Source: RGIG6165 sp045545175
GTDB lineage: Bacteria > Bacillota > Clostridia > Oscillospirales > Feifaniaceae
Reading direction: 5' to 3'
DNA: 64,000 nucleotides
Assembly: GCA_045545175.1 (NCBI GenBank)
Contig: JAZQAK010000024.1
Coordinates: 1 to 64,000, forward strand
The notes under the pieces are model-generated. The model worked only from the letters and a program-made list of their open reading frames with translations, was not told the DNA's origin and ran no database searches. This document shows, piece by piece, positions 39,985 to 47,433 of this stretch; the first letter of the stretch is position 1, and each line of letters starts with the position of its first letter. Both the position numbers and the translations under genes were made by a program.

Positions 39985-42096
39985 TTATTTACTTAAGTCC
40001 GCAAGGGCTGCCTTTCTTGAAAGGCTTGTCTTGTTCTTTTCCTTGTCGTACTTGATAACCTTAACGAGAATCGTGTCGCCTACTGATACAACATCCTCAA
40101 CGTTTTCCGTTCTTGTAGGAGCAAGCTCGGAAATGTGTACCAGACCGTCCTTACCGGGTGCATATTCAACGATAGCACCTGTGCCGGAGATTATCTTTAT
40201 AACTGTACCCGTAAACGTGTCGCCTACGACGGGGTCACGAGCAATCATTTCTATCATTCTGATAGCCTGCTCACCCTTTTCGCCGTCAACCGCACCTACG
40301 AATACGTTACCCTCTTCATCAACGTCGATTTTAACGTCGTAATCAGCGCAGAGCTTCTGAATTACGCAGCCGCCCTTACCGATAACGTCTCTGATTTTAT
40401 CGGGGTCGATAGCCGTCTTGAGCATCTTGGGAGCGTACTTTGAAAGTTCTTTTCTCGGTTCGGGGATAGCCTTGAGCATAACCTCGTCAAGAATGTAAAG
40501 ACGTGCTTCATGAGTCTTTTCAAACGCTTCTCTGATGATTTCGGGTGTAAGACCGTCAATCTTAAGGTCCATCTGGATAGCGGTGATACCCTTGTGAGTA
40601 CCTGCCACCTTAAAGTCCATATCGCCGAAGAAGTCTTCAATACCCTGAATATCTGTAAACGTGAGGTGATAATCGTCACCGTCCGTAATAAGACCGCAGG
40701 AGATACCTGCAACGGGTGCCTTAATCGGAACGCCTGCATCCATAAGAGCAAGTGTTGAACCGCAGACAGAACCCTGTGACGTTGAACCGTTTGAAGAAAG
40801 AACCTCGGAAACGAGACGGATTGAATAGGGGAATTCTTCCTCTGAAGGAATTACGGGGAGAAGTGCACGTTCAGCAAGTGCGCCGTGACCGATTTCTCTA
40901 CGTCCGGGGCTTCTTGCAGGCTTAGCCTCGCCCGTTGAATAGCCGGGCATATTGTAGTGGTGCATATATCTCTTGAACTCTTCATCGTCGATACCGTCGA
41001 GCATCTGCTGTTCCTTGATAGCGCCGAGAGTTGCTATTGTAAGCACCTGTGTAAGACCTCTTGAGAAGAGACCTGAACCGTGAACTCTGGGAAGCAGTCC
41101 AACTTCAGCATGAAGGTCACGCATATCACGCAGGCCTCTGCCGTCAACACGCTTACCCGTCTTGAGCCATTCTCTTACAACCATTTTCTGAATCTTGTAG
41201 AGAACTTCGCCGAAGAGATGCTTCTGTTCGGGATACTTTTCTGCAAATTCTTCGCAAACTTTATCCGTGATTTCAGCGATAGCATTATCTCTTTCAGCCT
41301 TGTCACCGTTGTCGAGAGCCTTTCTCACGTCCTCGATACAGTAAGCTGAAATTTCTTCATAAAGGTCGTGCGGAAGGTCAGCACTCGGATAGTCAAACTT
41401 GGGCTTGCCGATTTCAGCAACGATGCTGTTTATAAATTCAACAACCTTCTGGTTTTCTTCATGAGCCTTCATGATAGCGTCAAACATAGTGTCATCGTCA
41501 ACTTCGTTTGCGCCTGCTTCAATCATAACGACCTTCTTTGCAGATGAAGCAACCGTTACAGCCATTTCACTCTTTTTCTTCTGTTCTGCAGTGGGGTTGA
41601 GGACAATCTGACCGTCAACAAGACCTGCAACAACGCTTGAAACGGGGCCGTTCCACGGAATGTCTGAAATTGAAAGTGCGATAGATGCACCTACAAGACC
41701 GACAACTTCGGGTGAACAGTCAGGATCAACCGACATAACCGTAAGGCAGAGTGCCACGTCATTTCTTAAATCCTTGGGGAAGAGAGGACGAACGGGACGG
41801 TCAATTACTCGTGAAGCGAGGATTGCCTTTTCGCTGGGTCTGCCCTCACGCTTTGTGAAGCCACCGGGAATCTTACCAACGGCGTAGAGCTTTTCTTCAA
41901 AGTCTACCGAAAGGGGTAAGAAATCGATGCCCTCACGGGGCTTCTTTGAAGCGGTTGCCGTACACATAAGCACAGTTTCACCGTAGCGCACGAGACATGC
42001 GCCGTTTGCCTGGAATGCAAATTTGCCTGTTTCTACAACAAGCGGTCTTCCGCAGAACTCTGTCGAAAAGACCTTAACGTTAGGATATTCGTACAT
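39985..42096 (-). CDS. pnp: polyribonucleotide nucleotidyltransferase (PNPase)
   Basis: A phosphorolytic 3'-5' exoribonuclease of mRNA decay. Two RNase PH domains (about 10-230 and 310-545; GGFTKREGRPSE, and ILTIATLGA with GSTSQGSVCGSTLALMDAGVP in the second) precede a KH domain (IRDVIGKGGCVIQKL) and an S1 domain (GTVIKIISGTGAIVEYAPGKDGLVHISELA, shown in part). ATG 42096 is chosen for AAGGAG upstream; the frame extends to 42132 without a site. At 703 aa it is full length. It lies downstream of rpsO, the ancestral order. Confidence 0.96.
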   Translation of the reverse strand: MYEYPNVKVFSTEFCGRPLVVETGKFAFQANGACLVRYGETVLMCTATASKKPREGIDFLPLSVDFEEKLYAVGKIPGGFTKREGRPSEKAILASRVIDRPVRPLFPKDLRNDVALCLTVMSVDPDCSPEVVGLVGASIALSISDIPWNGPVSSVVAGLVDGQIVLNPTAEQKKKSEMAVTVASSAKKVVMIEAGANEVDDDTMFDAIMKAHEENQKVVEFINSIVAEIGKPKFDYPSADLPHDLYEEISAYCIEDVRKALDNGDKAERDNAIAEITDKVCEEFAEKYPEQKHLFGEVLYKIQKMVVREWLKTGKRVDGRGLRDMRDLHAEVGLLPRVHGSGLFSRGLTQVLTIATLGAIKEQQMLDGIDDEEFKRYMHHYNMPGYSTGEAKPARSPGRREIGHGALAERALLPVIPSEEEFPYSIRLVSEVLSSNGSTSQGSVCGSTLALMDAGVPIKAPVAGISCGLITDGDDYHLTFTDIQGIEDFFGDMDFKVAGTHKGITAIQMDLKIDGLTPEIIREAFEKTHEARLYILDEVMLKAIPEPRKELSKYAPKMLKTAIDPDKIRDVIGKGGCVIQKLCADYDVKIDVDEEGNVFVGAVDGEKGEQAIRMIEMIARDPVVGDTFTGTVIKIISGTGAIVEYAPGKDGLVHISELAPTRTENVEDVVSVGDTILVKVIKYDKEKNKTSLSRKAALADLSK

Positions 42097-42139
42097 TTTT
42101 CTAATCTCCTTTTCTTTTTTGTCGTAAGTCAAGGCTTTA

Positions 42140-42184
42140 GCACTTAAATAAAGGTCCGACCCCGTCAGGCGTTTATTTAACTGC
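42140..42184 (-). promoter_or_regulatory. long hairpin in the pnp leader
   Basis: GCACTTAAATAAA and TTTATTTAACTGC form an inverted repeat around a G/C-rich 19-nt centre, about 45 nt upstream of pnp. It could be an RNase processing or autoregulation site, as known for pnp leaders in other bacteria; that is inference. Confidence 0.5.
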
Positions 42185-42206
42185 TAAATACCCCTGCTTA
42201 CAAATG

Positions 42207-42240
42207 TTCAAAAAGGGGGAAAATGTGCTTTCCCCCCTTG
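42207..42240 (-). terminator. terminator of rpsO
   Basis: On the minus strand GGGGGGAAAG and TTTTCCCCC pair, followed by TTTTTG. It is likely leaky since pnp follows. Confidence 0.75.
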
Positions 42241-42247
42241 TTTTGAA

Positions 42248-42511
42248 TTACTTTCTGATGCCAAGCTTTGCAATAACTGCTCTGTATCTTTCGATATCTA
42301 CCTTCTGAAGATAGCTGAGAAGTCTGCGACGCTTACCAACCATCATGTAAAGACCACGTCTTGAATGAGCATCGTTGTGATTATTTCTGAGATGCTCTGT
42401 AAGATGATTGATACGCTCAGTAAGAATGGCGATCTGAACTTCGGGTGAACCTGTATCAGTTTCATGAGTACGGTTAGCCTCGATAATTCCAGCCTTCTTT
42501 GCCTTATCCAT
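42248..42511 (-). CDS. rpsO: 30S ribosomal protein S15
   Basis: S15 binds 16S rRNA helices 20-22 in early assembly. ETDTGSPEVQIAILTERINHL and HSRRGLYMMVGKRRRLLSYL (each shown in part) are the conserved halves. At 87 aa it is near the usual 88. ATG 42511 is chosen 8 nt after AGGAGG; ATG 42517 would be only 2 nt from it. It has its own promoter and an 80-nt structured leader. Confidence 0.97.
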   Translation of the reverse strand: MDKAKKAGIIEANRTHETDTGSPEVQIAILTERINHLTEHLRNNHNDAHSRRGLYMMVGKRRRLLSYLQKVDIERYRAVIAKLGIRK

Positions 42512-42517
42512 TTTCAT

Positions 42518-42626
42518 TACCTCCTACAAATATTAGCGTCAGCCCGGGCAATGGTGGGAGGCCCCTAAATGCCAAAACCCAGAACAGCGCAAGTTAGATT
42601 ATACCAAATCTTATCTTAAATGTAAA
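42518..42626 (-). promoter_or_regulatory. rpsO promoter and structured leader
   Basis: TTTACA (42621-42626), a 17-nt spacer and TATAAT (42598-42603) on the minus strand. The leader has short G/C blocks (GGCA/TGCC, GGGG/CCC) that can pair and could hold an S15 autoregulatory site. No known leader class is recognised. Confidence 0.65.
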
Positions 42627-42637
42627 GAACTTTTTTG

Positions 42638-43546
42638 TTAAAACAGTTTTTCATTGATCATATAGATAGGTTCCGCCATTTTGCCCGTGGTATCTAAGTT
42701 ATATTTAGATTCAAAATACTTAATTATCTCTTCTTCGGACGGGAATTCTATCCATTGATACGGCTCCTGAAACGCCAATTTTTCCAAAAGATACACCGAG
42801 CCGTTTTTTTCGTATATCACGCCTGCATGATCGAGAAACAGAAACGGATTAGCTTCATCTATGGTATTGTGCGTAACCAGACCTATAAACTTTAATTCTG
42901 AGTTTTTAAACTCAATTCCTCTTTCCTCAAGAGCCTGCGCCAAAACCTTTTTCTGTTCCTCTTTATCTGTCGATAAACTCGTGGGTATCGGTGCATAAAA
43001 ATCTTCAAACGCCTTTAAATCTTCATCCGTCATAAATTTTTCGGGCATCATCTCAAAGGAATTAAGGTCAAAAGCCAGCGACCACGGAGATATTTTTTCA
43101 AAATCGACGTTGTTTACTACGATATCGTCTCTGAGCAACGTAAACGTTGCCATTCTGCAACAAACACCAACAAAATCAGGATATTTTTGCACCCATACGT
43201 CCTGTATCTCATAAGGGTCGTAACTTACTTTATCCAAAGTGTTCCAACCGTCCAAAACCGAATCGGGCGCAGTTTCGTTGTATATATTGACGTAGTCAAT
43301 AAAGTCTTTAATATACGACTGCTTTATTCCTGCTTTTTCCAAATCCCTGCTAAGTTCCGCCTGATCTTCCTTAGAAGTCAGGTTGCTGAATTTTACATCG
43401 GGATTTACGTATGGATCAGTAATTCCGCTGGATCTGAGGTCTCTCACATATCCGTTATCGGACGAGTTATCCGCACAGGCAGAAAATAACGCCGTGACCA
43501 TAAGAGATATTAAAAACACACTCAGAATACGTTTGAAGTTTCTCAT
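42638..43546 (-). CDS. DUF4300-type lipoprotein, 302 aa
   Basis: The signal ends at lipobox FSAC (Cys about 24). The mature protein shows KFSNLTSKEDQAELSRDLEKAGI, a CCRMATF motif after DFVG, and DHAGVIYEKNGSVYLLEKLAFQEPYQ followed by YFESKYN (shown in part), which I recognise as the DUF4300 pattern found in Gram-positive surface lipoproteins. Its function is unknown. It starts 1 nt after the pspC-like stop (TAG-TATG), so translation is probably coupled. No terminator is evident before the rpsO promoter region, which begins just inside its 3' side. Confidence 0.78.
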   Translation of the reverse strand: MRNFKRILSVFLISLMVTALFSACADNSSDNGYVRDLRSSGITDPYVNPDVKFSNLTSKEDQAELSRDLEKAGIKQSYIKDFIDYVNIYNETAPDSVLDGWNTLDKVSYDPYEIQDVWVQKYPDFVGVCCRMATFTLLRDDIVVNNVDFEKISPWSLAFDLNSFEMMPEKFMTDEDLKAFEDFYAPIPTSLSTDKEEQKKVLAQALEERGIEFKNSELKFIGLVTHNTIDEANPFLFLDHAGVIYEKNGSVYLLEKLAFQEPYQWIEFPSEEEIIKYFESKYNLDTTGKMAEPIYMINEKLF

Positions 43547-43547
43547 A

Positions 43548-43739
43548 CTATTCGTCTATACCTTCAGGCATAACGAGTGCCGCAATGATATACACGAGCA
43601 GACCGCTGCCGCAGAATACCGCAAGAAGCACCGCAATAAGTCTTACCACGGTAGAATCCATACCGAGATACTGCGCAATACCGCCGCATACACCGCAAAG
43701 TTTTTTATCTGTTTTTGACTTACGTAATTTCTTTTCCAT
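43548..43739 (-). CDS. PspC domain membrane protein, 63 aa
   Basis: A minimal PspC domain: KKLCGVCGGIAQYLGMDSTVVRLI then a hydrophobic segment LLAVFCGSGLLVYIIAALVMP. Such proteins sense or buffer membrane stress, and stand-alone copies are common in Clostridia. AGGAG precedes the ATG. It shares its promoter at 43771 with the DUF4300 lipoprotein. Confidence 0.9.
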   Translation of the reverse strand: MEKKLRKSKTDKKLCGVCGGIAQYLGMDSTVVRLIAVLLAVFCGSGLLVYIIAALVMPEGIDE

Positions 43740-43770
43740 AAGTTTACTCTCCTTTATATTTTGTGACTAT

Positions 43771-43799
43771 ATAATAACATCTTTCGCCGTTAAAATCAA
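43771..43799 (-). promoter_or_regulatory. promoter of pspC-DUF4300
   Basis: Minus strand TTGATT (43794-43799), a 17-nt spacer, TATTAT (43771-43776). Confidence 0.75.
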
Positions 43800-43805
43800 T
43801 CTTCC

Positions 43806-43985
43806 TTTTGCGATTCCACTTCGCTTAACTTGCTTGCTCTGCTTACCTCCACCACGCTCACCTACCCTCTATCCACTCTCACTCTCACTCACCCTCTACC
43901 CACACTTGCTCACCTCGCTCACCCTCGCACACACTTGCTTACCCTCACTTACCTCGCCCACCTCTCTCACCCTCGGTAAGTGAGT
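43806..43985. repeat. degenerate CTCACC/CTTGCT short-word repeat
   Basis: About 180 nt made almost entirely of irregular CTCACC, CTCACTC, TTGCTCA and CTTACC words. Purine/pyrimidine bias is strong and there is no stable period. No credible gene. It is the left part of the 591-nt gap 43740-44330. Confidence 0.7.
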
Positions 43986-43999
43986 AAACTTACTAACTT

Positions 44000-44210
44000 T
44001 ATAGGAAGTAAGCGCACGTCCTCGCAAGTTCCGTATCAATCGTTTCCGTGTAACCACGAAAACTCTATCACTCCACTGCTAGTCCTCTTTCCCACCACGA
44101 CGCATTTCATTGTCTCGCTGTGGCTCGGTCACGGTTTGGCTCTGACAGTCCACCGGAATGTCATTCACTACCAAACCGCCGCTTCGCTACCTCGTGTCGG
44201 GAACCCTGTT
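44000..44210. repeat. dispersed repeat family B, copy 2
   Basis: The core 44113-44192 matches 38607-38686 at 78 of 80 positions in the same orientation. The left flank is more diverged. The end GTGTCGGGAACCCTGTTT matches the inverse of 24478-24495. Confidence 0.82.
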
Positions 44211-44216
44211 TCCAAT

Positions 44217-44347
44217 CGAAATTCCACAGGAATTTCTTCCATATCGTTGCCGTTAGGCAACATATCGTGTCCGTAGGACATATCGAGCCGTAGTCATATC
44301 GAGTGCCATAGGCACATATCGAGAATTCCGTCAGGAATTCCGAATTA
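44217..44347. repeat. chain of mini-hairpins separated by ATATCG (mosaic repeat copy 6)
   Basis: GAAATTCC/GGAATTTC, TTGCC/GGCAA, GTCC/GGAC, GTGCC/GGCAC and GAATTCC/GGAATTC hairpins follow each other with ATATCG spacers and end in CCGAATT. The last unit encodes the C-terminus of the GNAT gene on the minus strand. Confidence 0.78.
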
Positions 44348-44858
44348 TTTTTTCAAGGCAAATCATTTTCACGTTCTTGATTCCGTTAAACTCACACGGT
44401 ATAATACCAACCTCTTTAAAGCCGTATTTTGCATAGATTTCCCTTGCTCTGACATTGCGTTCATTAGTGTCCATTCTGAGATATTTACTGCCGTTTTGCC
44501 TTGCGAAACCCTCGTAAAATTCAAGCATTTTTCTGCCGATTCCACGCCCTTTGGCAGACGGTGACACGGTCAGCAGATGAAGCACCGTATACTCGTCCTC
44601 GCTTGCCTCAAACTCCCACTCTGCGAGGTCATATTCGGGCGTAATTTCCTTGTTTATACGCATTGAAGCAAGAATCACGCCATTCTCCTCGTAAACGAAC
44701 AGGTCGCCTTTTTCAAGGGCGGTGAGTGCCACCTTTTCGGTCGGATAAACGCCCCTTATCCAACCCGTAGTCGCCCTGCCCGACTCTTCCTCGGTGAGAA
44801 TTTCGTTATATATTTTAACTATACCTGCAATATCGTCTTTTTTTGCTTTTCTTATCAT
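44331..44858 (-). CDS. GNAT family N-acetyltransferase with repeat-derived C-terminus
   Basis: Motif A is LHLLTVSPSAKGRGIGRKML and motif B NERNVRAREIYAKYGFKEVG; the start MIRKAKKDDIAGIVKIYNEIL is typical of this family (shown in part). ATG 44858 is chosen with GAGAG 11 nt upstream; ATG 44879 is possible but has no site. The last residues IIRNS and the stop are encoded by the mosaic repeat. It is divergent from the PfkB kinase gene, with overlapping promoters. The substrate is unknown. Confidence 0.83.
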   Translation of the reverse strand: MIRKAKKDDIAGIVKIYNEILTEEESGRATTGWIRGVYPTEKVALTALEKGDLFVYEENGVILASMRINKEITPEYDLAEWEFEASEDEYTVLHLLTVSPSAKGRGIGRKMLEFYEGFARQNGSKYLRMDTNERNVRAREIYAKYGFKEVGIIPCEFNGIKNVKMICLEKIIRNS

Positions 44859-44885
44859 TTTATTCGACACTCTCATCATAAAAAA

Positions 44886-44935
44886 TTGACTATTTTTATC
44901 AACGTTATTATAATGACATTATGAAATAGAGTCAA
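44886..44935. promoter_or_regulatory. two overlapping divergent sigma-A promoters
   Basis: Plus: TTGACT (44886-44891), 17 nt, TATAAT (44909-44914). Minus: TTGACT (44930-44935), 17 nt, TATAAT (44907-44912). The two -10 boxes share four bases, so polymerase should not occupy both at once. Confidence 0.82.
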
Positions 44936-44956
44936 CTGTATCTGAAAGGAGACGTT

Positions 44957-45880
44957 ATGAAAATTTACACAATAACGCTAAGCCCTGCCTACGACATACA
45001 TGCATTCACGCAGAAGTTTGAACCCTTTCACGAAAATCTGGCAGAGGTTCTCTCCCGTGATGCAGGTGGAAAGGGTGTAAATATCAGCCGTGCTCTATGC
45101 GTCGGCAACACGGAAAACAAGGCGATAATCGTGCTCGGAAAGGACAATGCAACTGCCTTCAAGGCGTCGCTTTCGCAGTCGGGTATTGACTGTATAGTTC
45201 TTGAAAAAGACGGCTTGATTCGTGAAAACCTGACACTTCACTGCGAAAACGGCGATGAAACACGAATCAGTTTTTCGGGCTTTGCGGTTGATGACGGTAT
45301 TCTCGATGAAGTGCTTTCTCATATAGAGGCAGACGAAGATACTATCGTCACCTTCAGCGGCCGTATACCTTCGGGCGTCAGCACAGAAAAGGCAAAAGCG
45401 TTTTTAAAGACACTTCAGCAAACGGGTGCAAAAATAGTGCTTGACAGTAAATCCTTCTCCCTTGAGGATATATGTGAGATTTCGCCCTGGCTGATTAAAC
45501 CTAACGAAGATGAACTCTGCGAATATCTTGACTGTGAGGTTGCAGAACCCGAGCAGGCACGTGACAAGGCAGAAATCTTTTCAAAGCACGGCATTACAAA
45601 CGTAATGGTTTCATTAGGCGAAAAGGGTGCACTCCTCATAAACGGCAAAGAAGCGTACCTTGCCACACCGCCGACAGTTTCGGCACTTTCCACCATCGGT
45701 GCAGGCGACAGCACGGTTGCTGGTTTTATTGCAGCGGCAAGCCGTGGCGAAAATGCTAAGGAATGTCTTAAAGTTGCCGTGTCTTACGGTACGGCAGCCT
45801 GTATGACAGAGGGTACACAGCCTCCCCGCATCGAAGATATAGAAAAAATATATAAAAAAGTGACTGTAAAAACACTATAA
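44957..45880 (+). CDS. PfkB family hexose-phosphate kinase (1-phosphofructokinase/tagatose-6-phosphate kinase type)
   Basis: A ribokinase-fold sugar kinase of 307 aa. The N-terminal signature is GGKGVNISRAL, and the C-terminal signature is STIGAGDSTVAGFIAAA, with the catalytic aspartate in GAGDS. IYTITLSPAYDIHAF at the start and IKPNEDELCEYL in the middle fit the FruK/LacC branch. No fru PTS or regulator is adjacent, so the exact substrate is open. GAAAGGAG precedes the ATG. Confidence 0.88.
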   Translation: MKIYTITLSPAYDIHAFTQKFEPFHENLAEVLSRDAGGKGVNISRALCVGNTENKAIIVLGKDNATAFKASLSQSGIDCIVLEKDGLIRENLTLHCENGDETRISFSGFAVDDGILDEVLSHIEADEDTIVTFSGRIPSGVSTEKAKAFLKTLQQTGAKIVLDSKSFSLEDICEISPWLIKPNEDELCEYLDCEVAEPEQARDKAEIFSKHGITNVMVSLGEKGALLINGKEAYLATPPTVSALSTIGAGDSTVAGFIAAASRGENAKECLKVAVSYGTAACMTEGTQPPRIEDIEKIYKKVTVKTL

Positions 45881-45884
45881 TCAC

Positions 45885-45913
45885 AGGCGTGTTCAATTGA
45901 GCACGCCTTTTTT
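45885..45913 (+). terminator. terminator of the PfkB kinase gene
   Basis: AGGCGTG pairs with CACGCCT over a 10-nt loop, itself partly palindromic (TTCAATTGAG), and is followed by T's. Confidence 0.85.
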
Positions 45914-45939
45914 ACCTGAAAATATTGTAAATAAGCAAA

Positions 45940-45968
45940 TTGACAAAGACTCTTTTCTTTGGTATAAT
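45940..45968 (+). promoter_or_regulatory. promoter of tRNA-Leu(UAA)
   Basis: TTGACA (45940-45945), a 17-nt spacer and TATAAT (45963-45968), a perfect consensus 15 nt before the tRNA. Confidence 0.9.
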
Positions 45969-45983
45969 CTAAATGTTATCTTC

Positions 45984-46072
45984 GCCGGTGTGGCGGAACT
46001 GGCAGACGCCCGGGACTTAAAATCCCGTGGGTAGCGATACCCGTACCGGTTCGATCCCGGTCACCGGCACCA
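45984..46072 (+). tRNA. tRNA-Leu(UAA)
   Basis: 89 nt with acceptor GCCGGTG/CACCGGC, discriminator A and encoded CCA. The anticodon stem CGGGA/TCCCG encloses CTTAAAA, giving anticodon TAA. The long variable arm (GTGGGTAGCGATACCCGT) and T-loop GGTTCGATCCC are intact. It decodes UUA and UUG. Confidence 0.97.
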
Positions 46073-46074
46073 GA

Positions 46075-46102
46075 AAAAGCACTTCAAAAGAAGTGCTTTT
46101 TT
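46075..46102 (+). terminator. terminator after tRNA-Leu(UAA)
   Basis: AAGCACTTC pairs with GAAGTGCTT around AAAA and is followed by T's. Confidence 0.9.
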
Positions 46103-46124
46103 CATAAATAATAAGGAGTACGAT

Positions 46125-46757
46125 ATGAAAACCTTTATACTTATCCTTGAAATAATAGGTACGGTTGCCTTTGCCGTATCGGGCGCAATGGTTGGTGTCA
46201 AAAAGAAAATGGATATTTTCGGTGTTATCACACTCGGCGTCATAACCGCGGTGGGGGGCGGCGTAATCCGTGACCTCGTTCTCGGGCAGACACCGCCAAA
46301 CGTATTTTTCCACCCCGTATATGCGATAACGGCAATTATATCTTCGATAATTATGTTTTTGTCTTTTACACGCAGATTGCTTTTTAAGAAACCGCATTTC
46401 TACGACGTTTTAATGCTCATACTCGACTCGGTGGGGCTTGGCATTTTCACGGTTGTCGGTATACAGACGGCAGTTGCCGTAAACCCCGACTATCCGACGC
46501 TTCTTCTCATTTTCGTGGGTATGATAACGGGTGTCGGCGGCGGTGTTATGCGTGACATTCTCGCCTGCGAGATGCCCTCCATACTATGCAAAAAAATTTA
46601 TGCCTGCGCTTCACTTGCAGGTGCGGTAATCTGCATTTTGCTTATTGATTTAACGGGAGTTTCAGTAGCAATGGCAATCGGTGCGATAACTGTGGTTATG
46701 ATACGTTTTCTTGCGGCAAAACTGCACTGGAGTCTGCCCAAAGCCGAAGTAATATAA
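46125..46757 (+). CDS. TRIC-type (UPF0126) membrane channel protein
   Basis: Seven or so membrane segments in 210 aa, made of two related halves with GGGVIRDLVLGQTPP and GGGVMRDILACEMPS. Bacterial TRIC homologues form trimeric cation channels; the earlier name was UPF0126 (YadS/YicG). AAGGAG precedes the ATG. There is only 22 nt between the tRNA terminator and the start, with no room for a normal promoter, so expression may depend on read-through from the tRNA unit. Confidence 0.92.
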   Translation: MKTFILILEIIGTVAFAVSGAMVGVKKKMDIFGVITLGVITAVGGGVIRDLVLGQTPPNVFFHPVYAITAIISSIIMFLSFTRRLLFKKPHFYDVLMLILDSVGLGIFTVVGIQTAVAVNPDYPTLLLIFVGMITGVGGGVMRDILACEMPSILCKKIYACASLAGAVICILLIDLTGVSVAMAIGAITVVMIRFLAAKLHWSLPKAEVI

Positions 46758-46759
46758 TA

Positions 46760-46787
46760 AAAAAAGACGGCATTGCCGTCTTTTTTA
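46760..46787. terminator. bidirectional terminator
   Basis: AAAAGACGGCA pairs with TGCCGTCTTTT. It separates the convergent TRIC gene and the 46788 gene. Confidence 0.88.
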
Positions 46788-47300
46788 TTATTCAACTGTA
46801 GGTTCTACCTTCGGTTCTTCGTGAACAACGGGCTCTGCAACGGGTTCAACCGGAGCAACGGGTGCCTTGGGTGCAACGGGTGCTTCGGGAGCCTTGAGCT
46901 TCTTGTTGATGTCGATAACGTTCTTAACGAGAAGAATCGTGAGCATCATAAACTCATACGTAATTCTCAGAACGATGGGACCGAGCACCATAAGAAGAAG
47001 TCCCGGCAGGAAATAACTCTGTCCGCCGATGTAACCACCGTAATAGTAGTCATAGTATCTGTTTGATGAGAAAAGCATAAAGAAGCCAATGCATACGCAT
47101 GCAACGGTAGTAAGAACGTAGAGCACCTTTATAATCTTTTCAAGAAGAAGATCCTTGAAATTGAAGATGTCGTGCAAAACAACGAGGAACTTGTTGTTAA
47201 GCGTGCTTCTCTTTTTCTCGGGAACGACCATAATGCAAAGAACAATAGTCAGAATAAGACCGATTATTGCGCCAATTGCAATAGCTGTACCTAATGTCAT
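46788..47300 (-). CDS. membrane protein with Pro/Ala/Val-rich tail, 170 aa, unknown
   Basis: Three hydrophobic segments (about 5-27, 58-78 and 95-125) are separated by a Tyr/Gly-rich loop RYYDYYYGGYIGG. The C-terminal 40 residues are repeats of AP(E/K)APVAP and EP(V/K)VEP, acidic and probably disordered. GGGG lies upstream of the ATG. I recognise the layout from other Clostridia but not a function. It has its own promoter at 47355. Confidence 0.75.
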   Translation of the reverse strand: MTLGTAIAIGAIIGLILTIVLCIMVVPEKKRSTLNNKFLVVLHDIFNFKDLLLEKIIKVLYVLTTVACVCIGFFMLFSSNRYYDYYYGGYIGGQSYFLPGLLLMVLGPIVLRITYEFMMLTILLVKNVIDINKKLKAPEAPVAPKAPVAPVEPVAEPVVHEEPKVEPTVE

Positions 47301-47354
47301 AATTTTTTACCCCTTTATATGTATATTTTCGTACCATGGGTATGATACACCTTT

Positions 47355-47383
47355 ATAATAACATATATATGCATATAAAACAA
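47355..47383 (-). promoter_or_regulatory. promoter of the 46788 gene
   Basis: Minus strand TTGTTT (47378-47383), a 17-nt spacer, TATTAT (47355-47360). It starts directly after the rplQ terminator. Confidence 0.65.
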
Positions 47384-47424
47384 GAAAAAAAACAAGGCAG
47401 AAACGCATAACGTTTCTGCCTTTT
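47384..47424 (-). terminator. terminator of the ribosomal superoperon
   Basis: On the minus strand GGCAGAAACG pairs with CGTTTCTGCC and is followed by TTGTTTTTTTTC. It lies just after rplQ, the last gene. Confidence 0.9.
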
Positions 47425-47433
47425 AACTGTTAA

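Noticed and set aside
43806..43985. Possible CRISPR or tandem-repeat array
   Set aside because: Words are irregular with no constant repeat or spacer length, and no cas gene is present.
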